Origin: a virus
Length of the DNA stretch: 31,797 nt
Virus record (IMG/VR): IMGVR_UViG_3300027983_000071
Coordinates: 1-31,797 of that record
Reading direction: 5' to 3' (one strand)
The notes under the pieces are model-generated. The model saw only the letters and a list, made by a program, of their open reading frames with translations. It was not told where the DNA came from and did no database searches. Positions 1 to 10,039 of this stretch are shown piece after piece. Each line of letters starts with the position of its first letter. Position 1 is the first letter of the stretch. The position numbers and the translations under genes were made by a program.

Positions 1-256
1 TTTGACCTATAGGGTTGGCGGATTGTCCGAAACCTATATTACCTGGTGTTGGACAACAATCTACATCACCATTAGGTGGTACATCACCATTAGGTGATAT
101 AAATCCTTTAGGGTAACAACCGTTACCTACCCACTCAACGTTAAAACCTAATACCGATTTAGTGCAACAGTCTATACCTAATGGGATACCATTAAATGTT
201 ATTTGACCTATAGGGTTGGTGGATTGTCCGAAACCTATATTACCTGGTGTTGGACA
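1..256 (-). repeat. Near-identical 55-bp repeat, 201-bp period
   Basis: Bases 1-55 and 202-256 are identical except at position 19 (c versus t at 220). The offset of 201 bases equals 67 codons, so the copies are in the same frame of the giant structural gene and encode CPTPGNIGFGQSxNPIGQ twice. The left copy touches the window edge, so more copies may lie outside. Confidence 0.9.
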
Positions 257-3200
257 CCTTTTTGTACCACCTATTGTACCTATAATAGCACTTTTACTAA
301 TATTCTCATTTTTTTCTGATTCCAACTCACCCATTTCTGATGTCAATGAAGATATCTTAGATTCATTTTTAACAAAAATAATATTTAATTGTATTTTTTG
401 TGAATCTGATAAAGATAGATTACCTTCACTATTAGTAATATTTTCCGTAGTTGTATTTAATAACTCTGCTGTTCTATTTATAGTATTAACAATATTATTA
501 GACTGTAATACGGATTTTTGTAATGAAGAATCTGGTTCAATGAATTCACTACCTCTTTGAGTTAATAGGTTAATCCTTGTTTGTGTTATAAATACTTCTT
601 TTTCTAATGTGGTTATTAAATTACCATCATTTTCAAATTTAGCTTTTACTAATTTTCCCTGTAAACCATTAGACGTTTGACAATTTTTTAATAAATCATT
701 ATAAATTATTTTTTCGTTTTCATTTTTTAATTTTTGTACACTAACACAATTATTAAATTCGTCATTTTTATTTAACTTTGTTGATGATATTGTCCCATAT
801 ACCTGTAATGTACAGAAATTATTATAATTAAAATTATCTAATTCTTTTATCTTAACGTCATATATAGTACAATCTAAATTAGTATTTATTTCAGTAGTAG
901 ATTTACTAATAACCTGATTATCACTTTCCTTTTCTTTAATTTTATCAGCTCTTTCATTTATTTTAACATCTAAACCAGCTCGTTTTACTAATAACCCACT
1001 AAGTTCATTTTTTAATTCTATTTTTAATGTATTTTCTTTTAGAATTATTGACAGTTCTTTAGTCGCAATTTCATTTTTATGATTAACTAATGTCTTATCA
1101 CCATCACTAATAGTTCCATCAAGGTTTGTAATAGTAGGGCGACCACAATTTTTATTAAATTCACTTATTATATTTTCTATAGCCCCAATCAATAGTCTAT
1201 AGTTTGATAACGTGTTTGTCCATAAACCACACTCTAGTGGTACATCTAATGAACAAATGTTTTGTGTTTGTATATACTCTGAATAGTTAATGTCACAGGA
1301 TCCAAACAGTGAAGTAGGGATACTATAACACCCATTTAATGTGGTAGTTAAACTATTGAATGTTGTATTTAAATTTGTTATATAATCAATTAACTGTACA
1401 GGTACCCCCCCTATTATCTCTCCATCAACAATTGATTGGTATTGATCGTATATAAAATTAACCCATGTTTGGTTATTTGATGCCCATTCATTAAGTGATA
1501 CTACATTTCCACCTATAGCGTTACAACAATCAGTAGAAGGTTCAATAATACAGTTATTATTTTGCCATATCACATATTCTTCGCTAGAACTTGTTTCACT
1601 ATTAAAATTATTTATTAATGAAAGTGGGTCAGTTGGATCCTCTTCGTTGGAAGTGAACGTAATGAAATTTCTACAATTTAAATTATTTAAAGAAACATCG
1701 CTAAATATAGAAGGGTTACAAGGATCCTTTTTAACACACTCCATTAGATTCTCTGCTGTATATTTTAACATATAGTCAAAAGAAAAGTCTATTGTACAAG
1801 AACAATCATCCAACTCAGGTAATCTAAAACCTTGCCATTTTTCACTTGCGAAGGTAACGGATACATTATTAATATCATCACAACCTATCCTAGTACTATC
1901 TACTGCCGCAGTGATAACATCAGGTGGTGTAATTATGAATGTACCAGAATTATAATAAGGTATTAAAATACCGTCACAATTAAAAGTAAATTGTCCGAAA
2001 GTATAATTATAAAAGTCTGCAACTTCTTTATATAATGTAGCTAATTGACCATTAGAATTCCAATCTAATATGAAATCATAAAAAGGGTCTTTAGGTGTGA
2101 AGGATATCCTACCATATTGATCAATGGTATTTACTTTCCATTCAGAAGGGATATTTAATGTGGTAGAAGAAAATAACGCGTTTGGTGTTATAAATAAGCT
2201 ATTACTATTAGTGTCAGGACCCAATAAAATTACAGACTCATCAAAACAATCTTTAAACATATTAGTAGAAAAATATGATACTATATCACCAGCAGGATTC
2301 TGATACTCATTATATATGGTATTCGCACTTATATTGACAATAGGGAATAGTGGGTTTAAAGAATTAATTACTAATTCTGGTGATTCTTGACCACCATTCT
2401 CAACACAAACAATATATTGTTTATCGTCAGAACTATTAATAACTTGATAATCATAACCATACCACGCACAACACTCAGGACTACTAATAATGGTGGTGGA
2501 AAGAGAATCAGATTCTGGACAATCAACAAAAGTAAATAATTCATAAAATAATCCAGTGAGGATTTGGTTTTCGTTAATTTGATCAATATATTCTTGAAAA
2601 GAATTAATATTGGGTATACCACTAAAATAAGATGATTCAGTTTGTGATACATCATTTATAGACTGTACACATTTTTGGTTAAATAATGTATAAATATTAG
2701 TGGGTATTGTATTATTCGCCATCTGAAATACTACAACACCATTTTCTAACTGAGATAATGGTGTTCCAACACAAGGTGCTAATTTAGAACAATATTCAGA
2801 TTTAATACCTGACTCGTTTATATATGGTACATGTGTATAACCTAATGTAGTACAACACGAACCAAATTCATCAAAAGTAACTTTAGTGCCAGTATCATCA
2901 ACATAGTATAAAAATGGTGAACAATCTGTCACCGCACTTAAAGTGTCACAATTAAATGGTTTTATATCAATATCTAATTCACTAATACAAATCTCTAAGG
3001 TATTATTACTATCACAATTTTCTGTAGATACTTCTAATAAACAATTATTTTGAGCAAGTTCATAATTATTTTTAATTACTTGCCACTCTGGTGAATATTG
3101 TAAATAACTATCTACCTCAATTTTCAATAAAAAATCTAAATATTCTTGGTTAGCAACTGCATATTGTTGTTGGAAAGTTGTTTTCCCGTCATTTTGTAAT

Positions 3201-5284
3201 GGAGACTCTATAATACTATAATTAACAACTACACAATCATCTATAGGTTGGTACCCATTTGTTATACTATTGTAAGTTAATTGTGTAGTATAAAAATCTG
3301 TGGTACCTGTAGGTATCCCATTAAATATACCATAATTATAATTAGTGAAATAGTTTTTAGTTATAGTATTTGCGGTAATCTTAACTGTGGGCTCCGAATT
3401 AAAGTTTGGGATGTAACACCTACTAAAGTAATTTAAATACTCGCTACCACCATCATACTCACCAACGTGAGGATTATTCCCATATAGTATTGTCGGTGAT
3501 CCTGACCCATAAGTTTCTCTATACCATCCACCACCTTTTTGGAAGTACATATCTGTTGTACCGTCTTCAACAAGTTCACCAGTTTCAGTGTCGATAAAAT
3601 CGGTTACCACTAATTGACCATCTATAGGTGGTAAAGGGTACCCATTTTCATCGTAAGGTATATTACTTAGAACATTTTCATTAACTTCACCTGTATAGAT
3701 ATATAATAATTTCTTAATTCCGTCCATATCTAATGGTTTATCCACCATTACAAGATATTCATTAAAATTAACTAAAGCTTCTGGAGCACCAATAAATCTA
3801 AATAAAAATTCTACTGCTTTTCTCGTTCCCTTACTTTTCCATAACCAACCTATATTAAGTATTAATCTTCTGTATAACTCAATATCTATTTGTTCTTGAG
3901 TGTAATTAACTGAAGTACCACTAAATTGTCCGGACCCATTACTAGGTAATAATAACTTATTAAATGTCGTACTTGTTACGAATGTAATAGGGTCCAAACC
4001 TAACATGTGAGATAAATCTTTCACTAAAGAATCTGGAACATTATCTTTTTTATTATAAGTTACTACATGTGCAAATTTAATACCATTAATATATTTTTTA
4101 ACTTCATCAAACTCAACACCATATATTCTAAGTAATTTAGTCGCCTTTTCACCGTTCAATGTTAAGTCATCACCATCACCTCTAGGGACAGTATCAAAAC
4201 TATTTATTGCTTCAGTAGTATATTTTCTTATAATAATATCAGTTTTAGTTTGATCTAAATTAATTCCAATATTATTAATTTTATCCAAATATGTTAAGTA
4301 AAAACTATCAAAGAAATTTAAATTATACCCATCTTCAAGTATTGGGAATAATAATGTTTCCGAACTAGTTAACATTACACCATCATCTGTAGCATTTGTA
4401 GAAATGATTATTGATTTATAAGGTGGGTTTGTCTCCCTAGTTAAGATATTAGTTTGAAAGTTATTAAGTGAACTAAAAAAACCTTCAATTTCAGTTTCAT
4501 TAGGTTTAATGAAATATGGTATAGAAGCATCCACATTTGTAAATAAAAACGATAGTGTCGGAATATATATTCCAGTTAATTCAGGAAAGGGGTTTCCATC
4601 AACAACTAACACTAAATCTGAATTAGTTGTTTGAGATGCTGGTGTTATATTTTTTATGTTTTTACTTATACCATTATGTTCTATAACATATGAACTATAA
4701 TTTACAGTAAAATTTCTAAGTTTGTTTGAAGTGTCTACACTAGGTGTATATTGGAAATCTAAAGTATATTTAATCCCATATGGGTTAACGAAAAACCTAC
4801 TATTAACAGTAAATGTGGACTCATCTCTGGAGATGTCATAAACATAATTAGTGATATTGTTACCAGTTACACTACCAACCTTATCATCTACGTAGATTGC
4901 TGCTGGCCATTTATCTTGTGCTTGTAGTAACGATGATCTAACCAACTCCTCAGCAGAACCATACCAAATATAACTCAGAGGATTTGTTAAATCTAAGTTC
5001 AATTTAGTTTTAATATTTTTTTGTATTGTTTGTTCTGTAGAATTCGTAACTATGTCATCCAAACAATATAGTTTTGACTTTGTACCTTGTTTAAATAGTA
5101 TGTTTGGTTTAGGGTCTAAATTAACATCTATCGAAAAGTTTCCGTTGGTAAAAAGCGTAGTACCACCTTCACTAGTAAGTTGTAAACCTACTAAATCAGG
5201 ACTAAAATTTCTGTATTCAATGTTGTCATTGAAAAATATCCTTTTTGCGTATCCCGCAATTTTTATTTTATTATTTTCAGCCAT
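1..5284 (-). CDS. Giant tail/adsorption structural protein, 3' end beyond window
   Basis: An open frame begins at ATG 5284 and reads without a stop to the left edge, about 1761 codons, so the C-terminus is missing. I checked the frame at both ends and in the middle. It starts 5 bases after the preceding gene's stop and lies last in the visible tail operon. Residues about 478-512 contain GTRKAVEFLFRFIGAPEAL, a pattern resembling the conserved segment of P2 gpI-like baseplate proteins (weak resemblance). From about residue 800 to the edge, vicinal-cysteine modules recur (SCCTTLGY, ECCAWYGY, DCCNAIGG, DCCTKSVLGF, DCCPTPGNIGF). Residues about 1380-1665 are charged and heptad-like, suggesting coiled coil. 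The last visible part is a glycine/proline-rich repeat. Size, repeats and position suggest a baseplate-attached fibre or host-contact protein; this is inference. The family was not recognised. Confidence 0.85.
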   Translation of the reverse strand, partial: MAENNKIKIAGYAKRIFFNDNIEYRNFSPDLVGLQLTSEGGTTLFTNGNFSIDVNLDPKPNILFKQGTKSKLYCLDDIVTNSTEQTIQKNIKTKLNLDLTNPLSYIWYGSAEELVRSSLLQAQDKWPAAIYVDDKVGSVTGNNITNYVYDISRDESTFTVNSRFFVNPYGIKYTLDFQYTPSVDTSNKLRNFTVNYSSYVIEHNGISKNIKNITPASQTTNSDLVLVVDGNPFPELTGIYIPTLSFLFTNVDASIPYFIKPNETEIEGFFSSLNNFQTNILTRETNPPYKSIIISTNATDDGVMLTSSETLLFPILEDGYNLNFFDSFYLTYLDKINNIGINLDQTKTDIIIRKYTTEAINSFDTVPRGDGDDLTLNGEKATKLLRIYGVEFDEVKKYINGIKFAHVVTYNKKDNVPDSLVKDLSHMLGLDPITFVTSTTFNKLLLPSNGSGQFSGTSVNYTQEQIDIELYRRLILNIGWLWKSKGTRKAVEFLFRFIGAPEALVNFNEYLVMVDKPLDMDGIKKLLYIYTGEVNENVLSNIPYDENGYPLPPIDGQLVVTDFIDTETGELVEDGTTDMYFQKGGGWYRETYGSGSPTILYGNNPHVGEYDGGSEYLNYFSRCYIPNFNSEPTVKITANTITKNYFTNYNYGIFNGIPTGTTDFYTTQLTYNSITNGYQPIDDCVVVNYSIIESPLQNDGKTTFQQQYAVANQEYLDFLLKIEVDSYLQYSPEWQVIKNNYELAQNNCLLEVSTENCDSNNTLEICISELDIDIKPFNCDTLSAVTDCSPFLYYVDDTGTKVTFDEFGSCCTTLGYTHVPYINESGIKSEYCSKLAPCVGTPLSQLENGVVVFQMANNTIPTNIYTLFNQKCVQSINDVSQTESSYFSGIPNINSFQEYIDQINENQILTGLFYELFTFVDCPESDSLSTTIISSPECCAWYGYDYQVINSSDDKQYIVCVENGGQESPELVINSLNPLFPIVNISANTIYNEYQNPAGDIVSYFSTNMFKDCFDESVILLGPDTNSNSLFITPNALFSSTTLNIPSEWKVNTIDQYGRISFTPKDPFYDFILDWNSNGQLATLYKEVADFYNYTFGQFTFNCDGILIPYYNSGTFIITPPDVITAAVDSTRIGCDDINNVSVTFASEKWQGFRLPELDDCSCTIDFSFDYMLKYTAENLMECVKKDPCNPSIFSDVSLNNLNCRNFITFTSNEEDPTDPLSLINNFNSETSSSEEYVIWQNNNCIIEPSTDCCNAIGGNVVSLNEWASNNQTWVNFIYDQYQSIVDGEIIGGVPVQLIDYITNLNTTFNSLTTTLNGCYSIPTSLFGSCDINYSEYIQTQNICSLDVPLECGLWTNTLSNYRLLIGAIENIISEFNKNCGRPTITNLDGTISDGDKTLVNHKNEIATKELSIILKENTLKIELKNELSGLLVKRAGLDVKINERADKIKEKESDNQVISKSTTEINTNLDCTIYDVKIKELDNFNYNNFCTLQVYGTISSTKLNKNDEFNNCVSVQKLKNENEKIIYNDLLKNCQTSNGLQGKLVKAKFENDGNLITTLEKEVFITQTRINLLTQRGSEFIEPDSSLQKSVLQSNNIVNTINRTAELLNTTTENITNSEGNLSLSDSQKIQLNIIFVKNESKISSLTSEMGELESEKNENISKSAIIGTIGGTKRCPTPGNIGFGQSTNPIGQITFNGIPLGIDCCTKSVLGFNVEWVGNGCYPKGFISPNGDVPPNGDVDCCPTPGNIGFGQSANPIGQ
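63..96 (-). repeat. Short tandem 18-bp repeat inside the giant gene
   Basis: The 16-base unit acatcaccattaggtg occurs at 63-78 and 81-96, a period of 18 bases or six codons. It encodes an SPNGDVPPNGDV-type run, a flexible proline/glycine linker between cysteine modules of the giant protein. Confidence 0.8.
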
Positions 5285-5289
5285 TTATA

Positions 5290-6192
5290 TTAAAAATCTG
5301 TTACGTCATCAAAGTCTTTAGTTGGGTCAATTGTGAATTTTTGTTCTCTAACTTCATATAGTGGTTTACCTGTAAACTGATCCTTAACCTCATATAAGTT
5401 ATATTGTTTATAAATTTGATTACCAAAGTTATATATAGTATAAATACCGTCTTCTAAAGATTTTGATTGATTTGAGTAAAGTGCGTATGCTAATGTTTCA
5501 TCATCATATTCAACCATTTCTATTTCTAACATAATAGGGTTAAAAAATGTATTAGTTATAATCACACCTTGCTGTGGGTTTCCGATAAATGGAACTGCGT
5601 TAGGTTTTACTGATGGTGCTGAAGAAGGTGTTAACGTACAAAAAACTGTTGTAGAGTTATCATTAAACGTATAAGCTTGTGATGCATTATCATTACCTTG
5701 ATTTTGTGTAATAGGTAATGCCCTATTATTTGATGTAATAATTCTAAATAAATTTTGTATTTTGTTTTGTCCTGTACCCGTATTCTCTTTTAAATATTCT
5801 ATTCTATACCCTACTAAGTTTCCATTTTCAAATCTACTTTGTAACTCTGTAGGTATCTGATTTATATCGAAAGCTAAACCTTTTACATCTTGATTATCGA
5901 TTAAAACCCCACAATCTTGTATAGTGGTTCTTATTTGTTTTGGTCTTATAATAATACTGTAAAATCCTTTACTACCAAAAACCGCTGTTGGTAATTTTAA
6001 TGTATACAATCCACCCAATATTTCATTAACATCATTTGGACTATTCGTTGGTATTAGAACTTCTGATGGGTCTAAATTCAACAAATCTACACTACTCACC
6101 AGTTCTCTGGAAGGTGTATAACTATATAATATTTCCACATCATCAACAGATACATCTGCTGGTCTTATTGTTCCGTAATTTCCTGTTGCCAT
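5290..6192 (-). CDS. Unrecognised structural protein, tail module (300 aa)
   Basis: A 300-residue soluble protein starting at ATG 6192, preceded by an A-rich leader without a Shine-Dalgarno motif. It has no signal peptide or membrane segment. The composition is rich in Asn, Thr, Ile and Val, with few cysteines (two), as expected for a beta-rich virion component. The N-terminus begins MATGNYGTIRP and the C-terminus is acidic (DPTKDFDDVTDF). It lies between two other tail-module genes with gaps of 5 and 11 bases, so it is very probably co-transcribed and part of the baseplate or tail. No family was recognised; the structural role is inferred from position only. Confidence 0.8.
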   Translation of the reverse strand: MATGNYGTIRPADVSVDDVEILYSYTPSRELVSSVDLLNLDPSEVLIPTNSPNDVNEILGGLYTLKLPTAVFGSKGFYSIIIRPKQIRTTIQDCGVLIDNQDVKGLAFDINQIPTELQSRFENGNLVGYRIEYLKENTGTGQNKIQNLFRIITSNNRALPITQNQGNDNASQAYTFNDNSTTVFCTLTPSSAPSVKPNAVPFIGNPQQGVIITNTFFNPIMLEIEMVEYDDETLAYALYSNQSKSLEDGIYTIYNFGNQIYKQYNLYEVKDQFTGKPLYEVREQKFTIDPTKDFDDVTDF

Positions 6193-6203
6193 AATTTATT
6201 TTT

Positions 6204-7109
6204 TTATACTCTTACAAATCCACCTCTATTTGTGTCAATGTCATTTGTTGTCTTCAATTCAGATAATATTGCGTGTCTTTCAAATATATCTGCAACCCCT
6301 CTATTAATAAATACTACACTATTAACTTCTGGTTTAAAAACTATACCTAAATACTCTTCTTTTTTTATTATTGCGTTTAAACTAGTGTTGTTTATATTCC
6401 AACCACCACTATTACTTTTAAAATTTGTTTTGAAAAAAGATAAATTCTTACCGTATTCATCTACACTTCTTACGTACTCATTTTTATATGTTATAAATTC
6501 GATACCCGAATTTATACTACTTATATTATTTTGTTGGTAATCGGATACTTCTATAGGGTTCGACCCTATACTATAAATAGTTTTATTTATATCTTCACTT
6601 ATAACACCATTAAAAACCTTTTTAGAGTTATCCGATGTATTTAAAAATGGTACATATATAGGGTTACCATTAACATCCAACCTATATGACCTTACTTGAT
6701 TAAGGTAACCATCATCAGTATTACCCGATAATGTATTTTCACCAGTTAAATAAAAATTTAATGGTGCCCCAGCTAATCTCCCATAAGTGAAAGAATTAAA
6801 ATTAGGTGGTGGTGCTGGTAATGTGGTATTTGAAGGGGTAAAAGTTTTATCTGAAAATATACCCATATCATCTACATCTTGAGTTAAAAATAAACTAACA
6901 TCTACCGTATTCTTAATTTTTTGACCTAAACTATCTAAAATATAATTACCATTAGAATCAACTATATAGTTAGGTATTTTACCGTAGAAATATTTCGGGT
7001 TGGTATCGTCAATAACTGTTTTACCTTCAGTGTTGGTAATTAAAACACTTTTAGGTATACTTCTAACAGTGTAACTTTCTAATCCTATTTTTTTTCTAAT
7101 GTATTCCAT
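6204..7109 (-). CDS. Unrecognised structural protein, tail module (301 aa)
   Basis: I chose ATG 7109 as the start (MEYIRKKIGLES). The frame extends upstream to a TTG at 7142, but that start would overlap the previous gene by 19 bases, while ATG 7109 leaves 14 bases after its stop and has an A/T-rich leader. The longer form (312 aa) cannot be excluded. The protein is soluble, Asn/Thr/Ser-rich, with no cysteines, no membrane segment and several short aromatic strands, suggesting a beta-structured virion protein. A proline run (PAPPPNF) breaks the N-terminal third from the rest. No family recognised; the role in the baseplate or tail is inferred from the neighbours. Confidence 0.75.
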   Translation of the reverse strand: MEYIRKKIGLESYTVRSIPKSVLITNTEGKTVIDDTNPKYFYGKIPNYIVDSNGNYILDSLGQKIKNTVDVSLFLTQDVDDMGIFSDKTFTPSNTTLPAPPPNFNSFTYGRLAGAPLNFYLTGENTLSGNTDDGYLNQVRSYRLDVNGNPIYVPFLNTSDNSKKVFNGVISEDINKTIYSIGSNPIEVSDYQQNNISSINSGIEFITYKNEYVRSVDEYGKNLSFFKTNFKSNSGGWNINNTSLNAIIKKEEYLGIVFKPEVNSVVFINRGVADIFERHAILSELKTTNDIDTNRGGFVRV

Positions 7110-7123
7110 ACTATATAAATACT

Positions 7124-8014
7124 CTAAGGTGTAATTTGCCAAAATGTTAATGTAGGTATCCCCCCTAATGGGAAAGGATTTAAATTAACACCTGGAGGTG
7201 GTTGTGATTGTTTAGTGTTAGGGGAAAACTTATATTTATATATCCCATTATCATTCTTTAAAATGACTTTTAAGTATAATATACCATCCACACCTTCTAA
7301 ATTAGTTATTGTTATATTATTTGGGTCAATATCATTAGACGATGCTAATTCATAAACCCTACCATTTAATGAGTTATTGTATTGTACGGTTGCGAACATT
7401 TCATACTCTTTATTTGGTGCGTTGTCCACTAAATCTTGAAACCAATATATCTGAAACCCTTCATGGATTTCACCTGGTTGTAAAACAGGATCACCTAACA
7501 CTAATGATATAGGCGACTCGTTCACACCTAATGGAAATCCATACGCGTTTTCTTGATCAACACCCACTTGAGTGTAAATATCTGAAAAAGATAGTAATTG
7601 ATTTTTACCACTATAAGGACTATCAAATAAAGATAACCTCATAAAACTATTTATAAACCTACTAGACCTACAAAAAACATCATCAAAGGTGAAACCTAAA
7701 TCAGAGTATACCCCCGGTTCTGCACCAACACCTCTATGATCAGGACTCCCTAAAGATATAGACTCGGGAGTATAAAAGTTTAAATTAATTTTAAACTTAT
7801 TTATAATATTCCAATTATTATCGGATGGTTTAAATATAATTTTTTTATAATCTGTTATAGGGTTTATAGATTTTTTTATCTCATCTTTTACAAACTTATC
7901 CATAATCAACTCAGAGTTATCTACAGGGAAAAAATTACTCCCTAAAGATATATCGATAGTTGTCCCACTACCTATATTTCCTATTAATATTTTTCTTTTA
8001 TCAACAAACATCAT
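7124..8014 (-). CDS. Unrecognised structural protein, tail module (about 296 aa)
   Basis: The start is one of two consecutive ATG codons at 8014 and 8011; a TTG at 8017 is also in frame. All overlap the end of the upstream gene, whose TGA is at 8003-8001, so translational coupling is likely. The protein is soluble and rich in Gly, Asn and Pro, with one cysteine. It has an N-terminal segment KILIGNIGSGTTIDISLGSN and a C-terminal proline-rich stretch (QSQPPPGVNLNPFPLGGIP). A WFQDLVDNAPNKEYEMFATVQ-like region suggests a beta-sandwich. It appears to be a virion component of the same baseplate/tail operon; no family was recognised. Confidence 0.78.
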   Translation of the reverse strand: MMFVDKRKILIGNIGSGTTIDISLGSNFFPVDNSELIMDKFVKDEIKKSINPITDYKKIIFKPSDNNWNIINKFKINLNFYTPESISLGSPDHRGVGAEPGVYSDLGFTFDDVFCRSSRFINSFMRLSLFDSPYSGKNQLLSFSDIYTQVGVDQENAYGFPLGVNESPISLVLGDPVLQPGEIHEGFQIYWFQDLVDNAPNKEYEMFATVQYNNSLNGRVYELASSNDIDPNNITITNLEGVDGILYLKVILKNDNGIYKYKFSPNTKQSQPPPGVNLNPFPLGGIPTLTFWQITP

Positions 8015-9989
8015 CAATATCTTTTTGTTTTAATAATGATAAATCTAAACATCCACCAGCAACGTCTCTTTTACCTAATTCATATTCACCAATGAAATCA
8101 CCTAAATTAACATCAATATCTAAAGTGGGTAAACCATTATAGTTAGTTAAATTATTAACACCCCCAGAAATAAATGTCGTTGGATCTTCAAAACTATAAT
8201 TTAAAAATGTGGGGTCCGTTAAATACGTTAAAAATCTTTCTTCATCACCTGATGGTGCCAAAGCACCTAAAGAGATTTCCTCATTAATTATTATAAAATC
8301 ACAAGGTGGGTCTTGTCTCTGTAAATAAAACCTTTTATCTAAGTTAATGTAATGTGCACCACTTTCGAATGGGTAATCTACACCGCCTCCAGTTATATCC
8401 ACTTCACCAATTTCTAATAAGTCTCTCCATTTAAAAACGTTTGTTGCTATTTCCGTTGCGTAATCGGGGATACCAAAAGAAGTTTTAAGTCCATTAATTT
8501 CTAATTGATTAGTAATATTATATTTTTCAATGACATACTGTAAATCCACTATGGGGTTTATATAATTAGAGAATTCTCTAATTTGTATTCGATTAAATGG
8601 TTTATATATATACCCCTCTTTTTTATCTTCCTTGTTACTATCAATACGATTTAAATATTCTCTATATATTGTATTAACTCTATGGTATGTTAATTCTAAC
8701 CTTCTTTCTATTAATTCATTCTCATTATATTCAACGATATCACCATCAAAGATTTCATTCGATTCATCAATATTTTGATACCATTCATTGTTATTATAAA
8801 CAGGGTCACCAAAAGACCTTATATTATAATTAATATTTTCATTATTTTCTATATCATACCCACCAGTAATAGTTGTCCAAAACCTATTTTTTAAGTTTGA
8901 TGGTAAACCACTTTGCTTATCTAACCAATATTGAGAATTAATGGTACTTATATCAGCATCTAAATCATTTTTAATAGTTGTAAAATATAATTCACTCAAA
9001 GGTCTACCTAAGTTGTCTGTTAAGTCTTTAACATCGATATCCTTTTTAAAGTTAAATGACGATATTTTATCATCATAATATGATACACCGAAAGAAGCTG
9101 GGTACATATCATAATCTTTATAATCTGAAGATGTTAAACTTTTAAACTCTCTAACATAGTATTGAGATGATTTATCTTGCACCACTCTCTTTATTGTTGA
9201 CACACCTATTGTAAAATTAATGTAACTTGGATCTAAATCAATAAGAAATGTTCTAAATTTTTTATCATTAGTTTGGTTACCTAATTTAAAAACTCTATAT
9301 GTCTTTTTTAAAAGAACTAATGTTTGGTTTGGGGTGTTATCAGTAAAATTTAATAAACTGATTTCGTCTTGATCAGCTAACCCATGATTTATAGCGGTTT
9401 TAAACCCAACATATAACCTACCATTTAATTTAACAGTGAATTTCTCGATTATAGGTATACCATCCTTTAAGGTTACTCCCGAATTATTTTTAACTAATGT
9501 AATATCTTTACTTCTAAAAGGGTATGTCACCTTAAAAAGATAATTAGGGATACCGTCACTATCTAACATTTTTAACCTATTAAAACTAGGGTCAAAAGGG
9601 ATAAATTCACATAAAGCACTTTTATTATCATTAAATTGTAAAGCGGATTCATCTAACTCATCATTATAATACCCTATCCACCCATTCTTTTCGAAAATAT
9701 CACTAGTAAATATTTTTTTAGACCCAAACGATGACGTGGTACCAGTAATTTTTATATTATCATTATATAGTGGGTTTGAAATTATAGGCGTTACATTACC
9801 ATAAAACCTATATATTGTACTCTCTTTTCTCTCCTTCTGAAATTGTGTGAACTGACTAACATTAGTACTAATATCATTTAATGGTATTGGTTTATTAGTG
9901 CTATCTATACCAAATTGTATCTGACTATCAACATTAACAGAGTTATATGTTCTAGTTTTATTTAGTAATATTTTATTTGTCTTATCCAT
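8001..9989 (-). CDS. Large unrecognised structural protein, tail module (662 aa)
   Basis: A 662-residue soluble protein starting at ATG 9989, 50 bases after the 1537-residue protein gene, with the leader ending ATTATAAATG and no Shine-Dalgarno motif. There is no membrane segment. The sequence is rich in Asn, Asp, Tyr and Ile. Residues about 515-560 contain WRDLLEIGEVDITGGGVDYP followed by an aromatic, basic stretch around FYLQRQDPP, the most structured-looking part. The C-terminus overlaps the start of the next gene by 14 bases. Its place between gp6-type wedge genes and the distal tail proteins suggests a baseplate or fibre-attachment role; this is inference, and no family was recognised. 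Confidence 0.82.
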   Translation of the reverse strand: MDKTNKILLNKTRTYNSVNVDSQIQFGIDSTNKPIPLNDISTNVSQFTQFQKERKESTIYRFYGNVTPIISNPLYNDNIKITGTTSSFGSKKIFTSDIFEKNGWIGYYNDELDESALQFNDNKSALCEFIPFDPSFNRLKMLDSDGIPNYLFKVTYPFRSKDITLVKNNSGVTLKDGIPIIEKFTVKLNGRLYVGFKTAINHGLADQDEISLLNFTDNTPNQTLVLLKKTYRVFKLGNQTNDKKFRTFLIDLDPSYINFTIGVSTIKRVVQDKSSQYYVREFKSLTSSDYKDYDMYPASFGVSYYDDKISSFNFKKDIDVKDLTDNLGRPLSELYFTTIKNDLDADISTINSQYWLDKQSGLPSNLKNRFWTTITGGYDIENNENINYNIRSFGDPVYNNNEWYQNIDESNEIFDGDIVEYNENELIERRLELTYHRVNTIYREYLNRIDSNKEDKKEGYIYKPFNRIQIREFSNYINPIVDLQYVIEKYNITNQLEINGLKTSFGIPDYATEIATNVFKWRDLLEIGEVDITGGGVDYPFESGAHYINLDKRFYLQRQDPPCDFIIINEEISLGALAPSGDEERFLTYLTDPTFLNYSFEDPTTFISGGVNNLTNYNGLPTLDIDVNLGDFIGEYELGKRDVAGGCLDLSLLKQKDIDDVC

Positions 9990-10039
9990 TTATAATAAAT
10001 ATTAAATATCGGTAATAATATACTCTATTAATTATATTA

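Noticed and set aside
63-96. Possible CRISPR-like repeats
   Set aside because: Only two 16-base units with a 2-base spacer, in frame inside a coding region; a protein linker repeat explains them.
2371-2655. 94-codon minus-strand frame rich in Leu and Ile
   Set aside because: It lies in another frame inside the giant gene, whose frame was followed by hand through this area (DVSQTESS at 2653-2630).
7110-7142. TTG start at 7142 for the 301-aa tail protein
   Set aside because: Would overlap the preceding gene by 19 bases, while ATG 7109 follows its stop directly; not fully excluded.
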